The notes beneath the pieces are model-generated. The model did not search any database and had not been told where the DNA came from. It saw only the letters and a list, made by a program, of their open reading frames with translations. Shown here one piece after another: positions 16,066-23,148 of a stretch of 25,469 nucleotides of DNA (positions are counted from its first letter, which is position 1; each line of letters begins with the position of its first letter). Source of the DNA: CAZLPZ01 sp964561535 (lineage in GTDB: Bacteria > Pseudomonadota > Alphaproteobacteria > Micavibrionales > Micavibrionaceae); contig CAZLPZ010000026.1 of assembly GCA_964561535.1 (NCBI GenBank), positions 1-25,469 of the forward strand. The letters are read 5' to 3'. A program made the position numbers and the translations under genes.

Positions 16066-16857
16066 TTACGCTGCTTTCGAGGGACGCGTGGTTTCCATTT
16101 GATCCAAATGACGGGATACAATGGTCAAATATTCGGATACAAATCCATCCAACCGATCGGCGTATCGTCCAATCGCAGTTGAGAACACGTTGTAGGCCAG
16201 CACAGCCGGAATGGCCGCCACTAATCCAATGGCCGTTGCAAACAACGCCTCGGCAATCCCTGGGGCGACAACAGCCAACGACGTATTATTCGTTTGTGCG
16301 ATTGAATTAAAACTGTTCATAATCCCCCACACCGTTCCAAATAACCCGATAAAGGGCGCCGTCGACCCCACACTCGCCAAAAAGGTCATCCCGCGTTCAA
16401 CGATTTGGAGTTCACGATTGACCGCCACCGTCATCGCACGTTCGACACGTTGTTTAAGGGACGCTTGAACACTTTCAGATGATGGAATTCCGGCCGAAAT
16501 CCCCGCCTGCCATTCATCCATTCCCGCAATAAAAGTCGCAAGCATCGGATCTTCTGGATTCTTCTTGACCCGGGTATACAGTTTATCCAATGCCTCCCCC
16601 GACCAAAAAGCATCTTCAAATCGATCGGCCCGGCGATTTAACTTGGCCAAAACCCATCGTTTATTCAAAATAATCGCCCACCCCCACACAGAGGCAAACA
16701 CCAGCATCAACATCACCACTTTGATGATCATATCGGCCTGAAGGAATAACCCCCACATCGACATATCGTGCATGGCCGAACCCGCCAACGCCGCGCCATC
16801 CACCGCACGATCCAAAATAGCCCCAGACGTCGATGCACCATTACCAGTCATTTTCAT
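16066..16857 (-). CDS. tolQ: TolQ, inner-membrane stator of the Tol-Pal motor
   Basis: The 263-residue MotA/TolQ/ExbB family protein begins with a short hydrophilic stretch. The first membrane helix is at about 38-62 (IIKVVMLMLVFASVWGWAIIL). Two further helices come near the end, within FLASVGSTAPFIGLFGTVWGIMNSF and GLVAAIPAVLAYNVF. The MSMWGLFLQADMIIK opening is typical of TolQ rather than ExbB. Either of two ATG codons six bases apart (16857 or 16851) could be the start; an AAGG site lies just upstream. It is the first gene of the tolQRA operon here. The ybgC gene often found before it is absent. Confidence 0.93.
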   Translation of the reverse strand: MKMTGNGASTSGAILDRAVDGAALAGSAMHDMSMWGLFLQADMIIKVVMLMLVFASVWGWAIILNKRWVLAKLNRRADRFEDAFWSGEALDKLYTRVKKNPEDPMLATFIAGMDEWQAGISAGIPSSESVQASLKQRVERAMTVAVNRELQIVERGMTFLASVGSTAPFIGLFGTVWGIMNSFNSIAQTNNTSLAVVAPGIAEALFATAIGLVAAIPAVLAYNVFSTAIGRYADRLDGFVSEYLTIVSRHLDQMETTRPSKAA

Positions 16858-17010
16858 AAACCTTATATTTTAAAGAAGAATAAAAGCGCACAGGGCATCT
16901 TTACCCGTACCAAAATCCGACACAACGCACCGTACCACATCACAGGTTTTCTCGTCTAGGATGTTTCAAAGATATGGGGTTTTATGTCGCGGGAAAATCA
17001 CAAAGAAATT

Positions 17011-17586
17011 TTATATTGGCGAAACCAATCTGTCCCACCATTTTTGCTTAGGTACAAGGGAAGCATTAACAGATAATAGCCCATATGATGATTGCCCAAT
17101 TTCACCAGGAACAAAATTTAAATCCATTTTTCCAGGTAACGGAACACGAAAGGCAGGTGTTTGGTCAGGGCGGCCCTGTAAAGATAAATAAAACACATGA
17201 GAACAACGATATTGGAGTTCTTCCACAACAGCTTTCGCTGCTTCATCTCTATACGATTCCTGAATACTCGAAATTAAGGGATGCAATTGCGGTCTAAAAT
17301 CACGCCATGCTAAAGTTACACAGCCCTCAGCGCGAGGATTTACTCTTAAAAAATGACCATGCAAAAGAATTTGTGCAGCTCTCTTTGATTTCTCTTTCAA
17401 GTCTAAATTTTCAAATGAATCTTCAGAATACTCAGGATGCCGGGGCAGTACTCCGGCCGCTAAAACGCGAATCCCCCGCAGACATTTATCTTGATCACGG
17501 CCTGCATTACAAAAAGATCGCCGTAATTTATTCCCGGCCTCCTCTAAAAATAGTTCACCCAAATTTTTTGGTCTTCTATTAAACAT
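17011..17586 (-). CDS. Orphan protein of 191 residues upstream of tolQ
   Basis: I do not recognise this protein. It is soluble, with no signal peptide or membrane segment, and reads like real protein. Visible segments are MFNRRPKNLGELFLEEAGNK, SFCNAGRDQDKCLRG, LHPLISSIQESYRDEAAKAVVEEL, HVFYLSLQGRPDQTPAFRVPLPGK and a C-terminal WWDRLV. The ATG at 17586 has a strong GAGGTGG site about eight bases upstream. An in-frame TTG slightly upstream is less likely. It runs in the same direction as tolQRA and as the DUF2059 and ssb genes, with gaps of about 150 and 70 bases, and its role cannot be inferred from them. It could be a nucleic-acid-related or regulatory protein, but nothing specific supports that. 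Confidence 0.6.
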   Translation of the reverse strand: MFNRRPKNLGELFLEEAGNKLRRSFCNAGRDQDKCLRGIRVLAAGVLPRHPEYSEDSFENLDLKEKSKRAAQILLHGHFLRVNPRAEGCVTLAWRDFRPQLHPLISSIQESYRDEAAKAVVEELQYRCSHVFYLSLQGRPDQTPAFRVPLPGKMDLNFVPGEIGQSSYGLLSVNASLVPKQKWWDRLVSPI

Positions 17587-17656
17587 CACACACCACCTCA
17601 AAAGAATAAATTCCGCTACACTGCATTTTTATACATGTGCGTTTGGAGTTTTTGTT

Positions 17657-18136
17657 TTACTGCCCTACGACGCTCTCGGCCGGGGAAGGCGATGTTATGA
17701 CACTTAAAACGCCCTTGTCCAGCATTTCTTTTAATTTAGGGGAAATTTTTGCACGAAAACCTGGCCCCTTAGCCTCGGCCGACCTCCCCAGATCCGACGT
17801 ATAATATTCAGCCATGGCGGTCAGTTCTGGTAACGTATAAATCTCGATCATCGCCGCCATCGCCGCCGCCTCGATCACATCATAATCGACCGCGATTTGC
17901 ATCCGCGAGATGAATTCGTCACGAGCCGGGTCGCCCGCCGCATACCGTGAATCCGCAACCGATAGGATCGCCGCGTCCACCGCCAAACGGGGGGGTTGCA
18001 CCTCGAATATTTCCAAGATTTTGGCCTTTTTCTGTGCGGCCTCGGCGCTCAATCGCTCCGCCGCCGCCGCCCCCACCGGGGCAACCAATATCAAAAATGC
18101 AATAAAACATAAAATAAATCGGCAAAAAGATGACAT
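17657..18136 (-). CDS. Secreted DUF2059 protein
   Basis: The 159-residue product has a signal peptide (MSSFCRFILCFIAFLILVAPVG..., cleavage near AAA-AE). The mature part ends with a DUF2059-type region: FISRMQIAVDYDVIEAAAMAAMIEIYTLPELTAMAEYYTSDLGRSAEAKGPGFRAKI. DUF2059 proteins are exported helical proteins of unknown function, common in alphaproteobacteria. The start at 18136 gives the best signal peptide and has GGAA nine bases upstream. An ATG at 18151 would add five residues and cannot be excluded. The gene follows ssb in the same direction, with a G+C-rich hairpin between them. Confidence 0.75.
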   Translation of the reverse strand: MSSFCRFILCFIAFLILVAPVGAAAAERLSAEAAQKKAKILEIFEVQPPRLAVDAAILSVADSRYAAGDPARDEFISRMQIAVDYDVIEAAAMAAMIEIYTLPELTAMAEYYTSDLGRSAEAKGPGFRAKISPKLKEMLDKGVLSVITSPSPAESVVGQ

Positions 18137-18162
18137 AAATTTACATTCCATACAGAGTTTTT

Positions 18163-18182
18163 CCCCCGGCAAAAACCGGGGG
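18163..18182. other. G+C-rich hairpin between ssb and the DUF2059 gene
   Basis: CCCCCGG (18163-18169) pairs with CCGGGGG (18176-18182) around a six-base loop. On the minus strand, the direction of ssb, it is followed by A rather than T, so it is not a standard terminator there. On the plus strand TTTTT follows after four more bases. Confidence 0.45.
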
Positions 18183-18215
18183 GCCCGTTTTTATTTCAAA
18201 GATTATATCCCAAAT

Positions 18216-18743
18216 TTAAAACGGAATATCATCATCCATCATATCGGGGGCGCCGCCACCAGCCGCTGCGCGTTTTTGTCCACCGCCAAAGCCGCCGCCA
18301 TTCCCCATCTCTTGGGACGATTGGTCATACCCAACCGATCCCCCCGACGATCCATAATCCGACCCGCCCGATGAGGCGCCGCCAGTGCTCCCTCTGCTGT
18401 CCAATAATGTCAATTCACCCCGGTACGGACGCAACACAACTTCGGTCGAATATTTTTCAACACCCGACTGGTCTGTCCATTTGCGGGTTTCGAGTTGTCC
18501 TTCAATATACAATTTACTGCCCTTTTTGACGTATTGTTCAACAATACCGACCAAGTTATCATTCATAATGGAAATACGATGCCATTCGGTGCGTTCTTTC
18601 CGCTCACCCGTCGCCTTATCTTTCCAACTCTCCGATGTCGCCACGGAAAATGATGCCACCCGTCCCCCATTTTGGAACGCGCGAATTTCGGGATCCTTAC
18701 CTACATTTCCGACCAAAATTACCTTATTTACCGAACCAGCCAT
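18216..18743 (-). CDS. ssb: Single-stranded DNA-binding protein
   Basis: The 175-residue SSB binds single-stranded DNA in replication, repair and recombination. The OB fold covers residues about 1-110 (MAGSVNKVILVGNVGKDPE, WHRISIMNDNLVGIVEQYVKKGSKLYIEGQLETRKW). A flexible Gly/Ser-rich linker follows. The acidic tail ends DDDIPF, the partner-binding tip of bacterial SSBs. The start could be either of two adjacent ATG codons (18743 or 18746); a GGAAAGG site lies upstream. The open frame extends further upstream, but that part is the intergenic repeat. Confidence 0.96.
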   Translation of the reverse strand: MAGSVNKVILVGNVGKDPEIRAFQNGGRVASFSVATSESWKDKATGERKERTEWHRISIMNDNLVGIVEQYVKKGSKLYIEGQLETRKWTDQSGVEKYSTEVVLRPYRGELTLLDSRGSTGGASSGGSDYGSSGGSVGYDQSSQEMGNGGGFGGGQKRAAAGGGAPDMMDDDIPF

Positions 18744-18782
18744 CATAAAAACCTTTCCGAAAAAATAAAAAACCACAAGATC

Positions 18783-18808
18783 GTCATCCCTGCCTGCGCG
18801 GGGATGAC
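18783..18808. repeat. REP-like palindrome upstream of ssb
   Basis: GTCATCCC (18783-18790) pairs with GGGATGAC (18801-18808) around a G+C-rich centre (TGCCTGCGCG). It lies between the divergent ssb and Nudix genes. It belongs to the same general class as the palindromes at 6808 and 9042, though the three are not identical. Confidence 0.55.
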
Positions 18809-18915
18809 CCTTTGATACCCTATACCCCCCTCCCCCCGCCCATGCAAGAGGAACGTTCACGTTTTTCCCCAATATTTTTATTGCATCCCCCGGATCCTCG
18901 CGTTACGCTGACCTC

Positions 18916-19539
18916 ATGACAAACACCCCTGCCCCCATCGCCCCCAAAAACGCTCCGTTGGGCGCGCGCCTCGACCCCACACGCGCCAATCAAATCATTG
19001 AATCATATACACCCGTTGATGTGGTCAGTTCCTATTACAAGGCACGTTTTTTAGCCCTAATCGCTGATCACCCGAACGATTTTGCCAATCGTTATAATTA
19101 TACATTGGGGATCCACGGGCACATCACGTCTCAAGCGTTCGTCTATCACGCCCGCCGGAACGCCATTGCCCTGATGCACCACAAAAAATTGGATATTTGG
19201 GTCGGGCAAGGGGGTCATGTCGAACAAGGTGACGCCGATTTTATCGCTACGGCGATGCGCGAAGCATTCGAAGAAGGTGGATTTAAAAACCTGCACCTAA
19301 TGATGGACGCGCCGTTTGATCTGGATATTCACGGATTCCCGGCCAAAAAAGACCAACCCGATCATATCCATTATGATATAAGGTGGTTGTTTGAAACCGA
19401 CGACGACACGTTAACCCTGAACCAAAACGAAGGCACGGCGATCGAATGGGTGAAAATTTCTGACCTGCGCCCCAAAATGCCGATGTGGCTGGCCAATTCC
19501 CGTTTGGTCCGCGGGTTCGAGGCACGGTTTTTGGGTTAA
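18916..19539 (+). CDS. Nudix hydrolase
   Basis: The 207-residue protein has a Nudix fold, a family that splits nucleoside diphosphates linked to another group. Residues 1-70 form an N-terminal region before the fold. The catalytic box is GGHVEQGDADFIATAMREAFEEGGF (about 99-123). The core REAFEEGGF matches REUxEExGU, but the spacing before it is one residue longer than the standard motif, and the first Glu is displaced. The later HIHYDIRWLFETD and GTAIEWVKISDLRP strands fit the fold. The substrate cannot be told. No ribosome site is visible before the ATG. It is divergent from ssb and lies upstream of tRNA-Ser. Confidence 0.8.
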   Translation: MTNTPAPIAPKNAPLGARLDPTRANQIIESYTPVDVVSSYYKARFLALIADHPNDFANRYNYTLGIHGHITSQAFVYHARRNAIALMHHKKLDIWVGQGGHVEQGDADFIATAMREAFEEGGFKNLHLMMDAPFDLDIHGFPAKKDQPDHIHYDIRWLFETDDDTLTLNQNEGTAIEWVKISDLRPKMPMWLANSRLVRGFEARFLG

Positions 19540-19593
19540 ACTTTCCCCTTTCTTTTTCGCCCGTCTACCGTTATAAACACGCCAACTGAAGAG

Positions 19594-19690
19594 GGACGGA
19601 CAGGTGGCCCCGCGGGGTGTAGGCCCGCACATCGATAAACGAGGCCATCGGAACAACCCCGATGATATAAAAACGGACGGACAGGTGGCC
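19594..19690. repeat. 16-bp direct repeat matching the tRNA-Ser 5' end
   Basis: GGACGGACAGGTGGCC occurs at 19594-19609 and again at 19675-19690, where it covers the start of tRNA-Ser (from 19679). The copies are 81 bases apart. The first copy is not followed by a tRNA body. It runs into the palindrome CCCCGCGGGG instead, so it is a fragment or relic. Confidence 0.6.
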
Positions 19691-19768
19691 GAGTGGTTGA
19701 AGGCACTAGTCTCGAAAACTGGCGTAGGGGTAACTCTACCGTGGGTTCGAATCCCACCCTGTCCGCCA
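19679..19768 (+). tRNA. tRNA-Ser (anticodon CGA)
   Basis: Ninety bases fold as a class II tRNA. The acceptor GGACAGG pairs with CCTGTCC, the D-arm contains GCCGAGTGGTTGAAGGC, and the anticodon loop CTCGAAA (anticodon CGA) is closed by AGT/ACT. A long variable arm (GGCGTAGGGGTAACTCTACC region) and the T-arm GTGGG-TTCGAAT-CCCAC follow, then discriminator G and an encoded CCA. Codon read is UCG. It marks the left side of the mobile element, and tRNA genes often serve as integration targets. Confidence 0.96.
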
Positions 19769-20236
19769 TTTCTATTACTCGAAAATGCCCAAAGTGATTT
19801 TACCCTGTCACAAATCCCCATGTGATGCGGGCTTGAGGGGCGTTTGGTGTGTACCGCGCTCTGCGGGCGTGTTTGCCGTTATTTTCGCGCGGATGCTCTG
19901 AATGGGCCGAGATGCTCTTTTTGGTGTGTACCTGATAAACTCGGTCAGTACACAGCCAGATGCTGATTTGACTCATATTTTTCGCCGTACATTTTTAACC
20001 ACCATGAGCGGTGCCGTTTTTGAGCAGGCCGAACGGCGTTTGCGTGAATAAAAGGGTTTCTTCGTAATTAACGGCGATTGTTGCCCTTCGCACGAGCACA
20101 TACCATGGACGTATGGATCGACATGCGCATATACCACCGGAAACCCTTATAAATCTGCTCTTTTCGCGCTTATCAACTGGACTTCGCGCAGTACCGAAGC
20201 ATTCATGTCGAACCTTAAGAAAGAGAGGTATTCGAC
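19769..20236. other. Noncoding left end of the mobile element with several repeats
   Basis: No supported gene lies in these 468 bases. A 13-bp direct repeat TTTGGTGTGTACC occurs at 19843-19855 and 19920-19932. Its second copy overlaps an inverted repeat TGTGTAC (19925-19931) / GTACACA (19948-19954). GCCGTT/AACGGC pair at 20013-20037. AAGGGTTTC (20052-20060) pairs with GAAACCCTT (20140-20148). The word TCGACATG at 20118-20125 recurs in the dyad at 20203-20240. This pattern fits an attachment or control region, but no boundary is fixed by a visible duplication. Confidence 0.5.
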
Positions 20237-20240
20237 ATGA
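20203..20240 (+). promoter_or_regulatory. Dyad over ribosome site and start codon of the DUF2924 gene
   Basis: TCATGTCGAA (20203-20212) and TTCGACATGA (20231-20240) form a perfect 10-bp inverted repeat with 18 bases between. The right arm contains the ATG at 20237, and the spacer contains the AGAGAGG ribosome site. CCT (20213-20215) can also pair with the AGG of that site. In RNA this would hide both start signals. In DNA it would be a symmetric operator. Confidence 0.65.
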
Positions 20241-20692
20241 GCAATAAAATGACAGCAAGGATCGCGGCCCTGCCGGACATGACGGCCACGGAACTGAAGG
20301 CGCTGTGGCAAAGCCTTTACGCTAAAGAGCCGCCACCTTTCAACAAGACGTATTTCGTTAAACGCCTGGCCTACCGGATTCAGGAGCTGGAATATGGCGT
20401 AGACAGCCGCCCGCTGGAACGCCAGCTGGAAGCCCATGCCCGCCAGCAGATGGACATGCAGGGCAAGCCCAAGCGTAAAAACAAACGCCAGACCCGTGAC
20501 GCTCCCATCTCTGGTACACGGCTGATGCGCGAATATGGTAGCGAGGAGCATGTGGTGACGGTACTGCCGCATGGCTTTGATTATCGCGGCCAGCGGTTCA
20601 AAAGCCTCTCCCGCATCGCTCGCACCATCACTGGCAAGCAATGGTCGGGGCCAGTCTTCTTTGGCCTGCGCAGCAGCGGGGGGTTAAAATGA
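20237..20692 (+). CDS. DUF2924 protein of the recombinase cassette
   Basis: The 151-residue protein matches DUF2924, a family regularly found directly before serine recombinases in alphaproteobacterial mobile DNA. Its function is unknown. The N-terminal part (ELKALWQSLYAKEPPPFNKTYFVKRLAYRIQEL) is the most typical. A basic middle (KPKRKNKRQTRD) follows, then GTRLMREYGSEEHVVTVLPHGFDYRGQRFKSLSRIARTITGKQWSGPVFFGL, which resembles a small DNA-binding-like domain. The stop overlaps the recombinase start by four bases (ATGA), suggesting coupled translation. The start codon sits inside the dyad described at 20203-20240. Confidence 0.88.
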   Translation: MSNKMTARIAALPDMTATELKALWQSLYAKEPPPFNKTYFVKRLAYRIQELEYGVDSRPLERQLEAHARQQMDMQGKPKRKNKRQTRDAPISGTRLMREYGSEEHVVTVLPHGFDYRGQRFKSLSRIARTITGKQWSGPVFFGLRSSGGLK

Positions 20693-22038
20693 ACATTACA
20701 GCAAAACCAAAAATTCGCTGCGCGGTTTACACCCGCAAATCCCACGAGGAAGGGCTGGAACAGGAATTCAATTCACTGGATGCGCAGCGCGAGGCTGCGG
20801 AAGCCTATATCACGGCGCAGCGTCATGAAGGCTGGATGCTCTATCCCGACCGTTACGATGATGGCGGGTTCACGGGTGGTAATATTGAACGACCTGCTCT
20901 CAAGCGCCTGATGGCAGATATTGAGGCAGGTAAGATCGACGTGGTGGTTGTTTACAAGATCGACCGCCTGACCCGATCGTTGACCGATTTTTCAAAGCTG
21001 ATTGAGGTGTTTGAAAAGCATCAGGTCAGTTTTGTATCGGTGACGCAGCAATTCAACACCACCACCTCGATGGGACGGCTGGTGTTGAACGTCCTTCTTT
21101 CCTTCGCGCAGTTCGAGCGCGAGGTCACGGGCGAGCGCATCCGCGACAAGCTGGCTGCCAGCAAACGCAAGGGCATGTGGATGGGCGGTGTGCCGCCGAT
21201 GGGGTATAATGTCGATAATCGCAAGCTCGTCATCGACCCGCCGCAGGCGGAAATCATCCGTTTTATCTTCGCGCGGTTTCTGGCCACGCGCTCAGTGACC
21301 ACCGTTGCGCTGGAAACGCGCGAGCGCGATTACCGCACCAAGACCCATACCAGCCGTCGGGGTAATACCCGCGAAGGTCACCTTCTGAACAAGGCTATCA
21401 TCTATCGGATTATCACCAATCCCGTCTATACCGGAATCATCACGCACAAAGGCGCATGGCACCAGGGCCAGCACGAGCCGCTCATCAGCCGCGAGGTGTG
21501 GGATAAGGTGCAAGCCATTCTGAAAGAAAGCCCGCACATGCGCGGTGGCGAGCTACGCCGGAAGAAGATGTCGGCCCCCTTACGCAATCTCCTGCGCTGC
21601 GGCGGCGGATGCGCATCCGGTATGACCATGACGGCCACGACCCGCAACGGGCGTGAATACCGCTATTACGTGCCGACGAATTACTTCAAAAAAGCCTGCC
21701 TTGACTGTCCGGTCCGCAGCCTTGGCGCGGGTGAGCTGGAGGAAGCTGTCATTCGGCAGTTGCAGGGTATTTTCACTGCACCGGAAGTAATCGGCGAAAC
21801 ATGGAAACAGGCTCAGGAACAGCAGCCCAACATTACCCTCCCGGAAGTGCGCGCGCAGCTCGGCAATATCCTTGAGATTTGGCAGGAATTGTTTCCGGCG
21901 GAGCAGACACGCCTAATCCGCCAAATTGTGCGCGAAATTGTCGTCAGCGAAGACGGCATGAAGATTTATCTGCACAGCCGGGATTTAAGCGCGCTGGTTC
22001 AGCCTGCCTCGATCAAAACTTTGGAGGCGACGCAATGA
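20689..22038 (+). CDS. Large serine recombinase
   Basis: The 449-residue protein is a large serine recombinase, which cuts and joins DNA at attachment sites through a Ser-DNA bond. The catalytic domain begins CAVYTRKSHEEGLEQ with Ser18 as nucleophile. It continues with NSLDAQREAAEAYI, DGGFTGGNIERPAL, YKIDRLTRSLTDF and SFAQFEREVTGERIRDK. The recombinase domain follows (MGYNVDNRKLVIDPPQAEIIRFIF). Next comes a zinc-ribbon region with RCGGGC and ACLDC. A short C-terminal part ends in IREIVVSEDG. The longer open frame from 20641 is rejected because the ATG at 20689 follows a G-rich site and overlaps the upstream stop. The next gene again overlaps by four bases. Confidence 0.94.
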   Translation: MNITAKPKIRCAVYTRKSHEEGLEQEFNSLDAQREAAEAYITAQRHEGWMLYPDRYDDGGFTGGNIERPALKRLMADIEAGKIDVVVVYKIDRLTRSLTDFSKLIEVFEKHQVSFVSVTQQFNTTTSMGRLVLNVLLSFAQFEREVTGERIRDKLAASKRKGMWMGGVPPMGYNVDNRKLVIDPPQAEIIRFIFARFLATRSVTTVALETRERDYRTKTHTSRRGNTREGHLLNKAIIYRIITNPVYTGIITHKGAWHQGQHEPLISREVWDKVQAILKESPHMRGGELRRKKMSAPLRNLLRCGGGCASGMTMTATTRNGREYRYYVPTNYFKKACLDCPVRSLGAGELEEAVIRQLQGIFTAPEVIGETWKQAQEQQPNITLPEVRAQLGNILEIWQELFPAEQTRLIRQIVREIVVSEDGMKIYLHSRDLSALVQPASIKTLEATQ

Positions 22039-22460
22039 ACGATGATCTTTGTATCCATGTGCCTCTTTCTATCAAGCGCCGTGGCGGACGCAGACTGATC
22101 ATCCTGCCTGAAGATGCCGCGAATGCGCCGCATATGCCGCAGTATAATTTTGACGATACGCTGATGAACGGCATCGCCAAAGCCTGGCGCTGGCAGGCGC
22201 TGTATGAGCGCGGGAAATACCCATCGCTTGATGCCTTCGCCGAAAAGAACAACCTCAATAAATCCTATGCCGCGCGCATCATGCGCTTGAATTTACTTGC
22301 CCCGGATATTCGCATTGCCATTTTGACAGGAAAGCAGCCAAAGGGCCTAAAACTAGCCGATCTCATGAACCCCTTCCCACCGTTGTGGGAGGAGCAGCGT
22401 AAAATATTTGGCTTTACGCCCGACAGTTCTGCCGTCGCCTCGGTATGTAAGCATTCGTGA
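22035..22460 (+). CDS. ParB/KorB-like HTH partner of the recombinase
   Basis: The 141-residue protein starts at 22035, overlapping the recombinase stop by four bases, with GGAGG seven bases upstream. It contains IPVPL-like IHVPLSIKRRGGRRLIILP, then AKAWRWQALYERGKYPSLDAFAEKNNLNKSYAARIMRLNLLAPDIRIAIL. This resembles the helix-turn-helix of ParB/KorB-type proteins. Proteins of this build commonly follow serine recombinases with DUF2924 in alphaproteobacteria. It may guide the recombinase or repress the cassette; the role is not known. The four-base overlaps make DUF2924, recombinase and this gene one translational unit. Confidence 0.8.
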   Translation: MNDDLCIHVPLSIKRRGGRRLIILPEDAANAPHMPQYNFDDTLMNGIAKAWRWQALYERGKYPSLDAFAEKNNLNKSYAARIMRLNLLAPDIRIAILTGKQPKGLKLADLMNPFPPLWEEQRKIFGFTPDSSAVASVCKHS

Positions 22461-22481
22461 GTAACAGAAGGAAGGTGACGG

Positions 22482-23051
22482 ATGCCACTGCCAAAACGGG
22501 AGTATTATTTTCTTGACGAAATCATGGCCCGGCTGCCGCTGACCGCGCGGGATGTGCAATATTATATCTGCCATGGTCATCTGTTGGCCTCGGTCTGGGT
22601 ACCGCTGACGGAATTTTCCGGTCAGCCACCGTACCGAGGCTATGTCCACCTCGACCCCGATACCGGATTTGACCTCTTTTGCCACGGCAAAACCGAAGCG
22701 CGCAGCTTTTATCATTTCTATCCGTTCACGAAGCTGCTTATCCCGGATGACAGTCCCGGCATTGTCCTGACAGAATCTAGCCTACTGGTTCACGCAAACG
22801 ATTTTGAGGCATTTGTGGCGATCTACGATGTTCCGCTGCCTGATTTGAAGCGCGCCGCTGGACGTCCCAGTATCATGCCTGCGATCATCGAGGAATACCG
22901 GAAACGGCGCGGCGCGAATAAAGACCATAAAACCCTGTCCGCCGAAAGCGAATTTCTGCATGCATGGGCGGCAGAGCACTTTTCTGCAAAATCTGTTCCG
23001 CAGCCGACCAGCATTCGCAACGCCCTGATCCAGGAAAAGACAGGCGCATAA
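22482..23051 (+). CDS. Orphan mobile-element protein of 189 residues
   Basis: I cannot name this protein. The N-terminus (YYFLDEIMARLPLTARDVQYYICHGHL) resembles a small helix-turn-helix of the MerR/AlpA kind. The middle has many aromatic residues (FDLFCHGKTEARSFYHFYPFTKLLIPD). The C-terminal third (GRPSIMPAIIEEYRKRRGANKDHKTLSAESEFLHAWAAEHF...TSIRNAL) looks like a second helical, possibly DNA-binding part of a type seen in prophage proteins. GAAGGAAGG gives a strong ribosome site. It begins 21 bases after the HTH gene in the same direction, so it probably belongs to the same transcript. A regulator role is inference only. Confidence 0.65.
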   Translation: MPLPKREYYFLDEIMARLPLTARDVQYYICHGHLLASVWVPLTEFSGQPPYRGYVHLDPDTGFDLFCHGKTEARSFYHFYPFTKLLIPDDSPGIVLTESSLLVHANDFEAFVAIYDVPLPDLKRAAGRPSIMPAIIEEYRKRRGANKDHKTLSAESEFLHAWAAEHFSAKSVPQPTSIRNALIQEKTGA

Positions 23052-23148
23052 AATAAAAACATTTCATGCAATTTAATGCGCCTGTTTCGTGCAGCGCATC
23101 GAAAGCATGATGTCCTTCAGAGCAATTCAGGCATGGAGGCCATAAGAC

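Noticed and set aside
18163..18182. Terminator for ssb
   Set aside because: The minus-strand hairpin is followed by A, not T.
20641..20688. Earlier start for the serine recombinase
   Set aside because: The added residues are unlike the family, and the ATG at 20689 overlaps the DUF2924 stop with a G-rich site before it.
21879..22034. Earlier start for the HTH gene after the recombinase
   Set aside because: That stretch is the recombinase coding region in another frame; the ATG at 22035 has GGAGG upstream.
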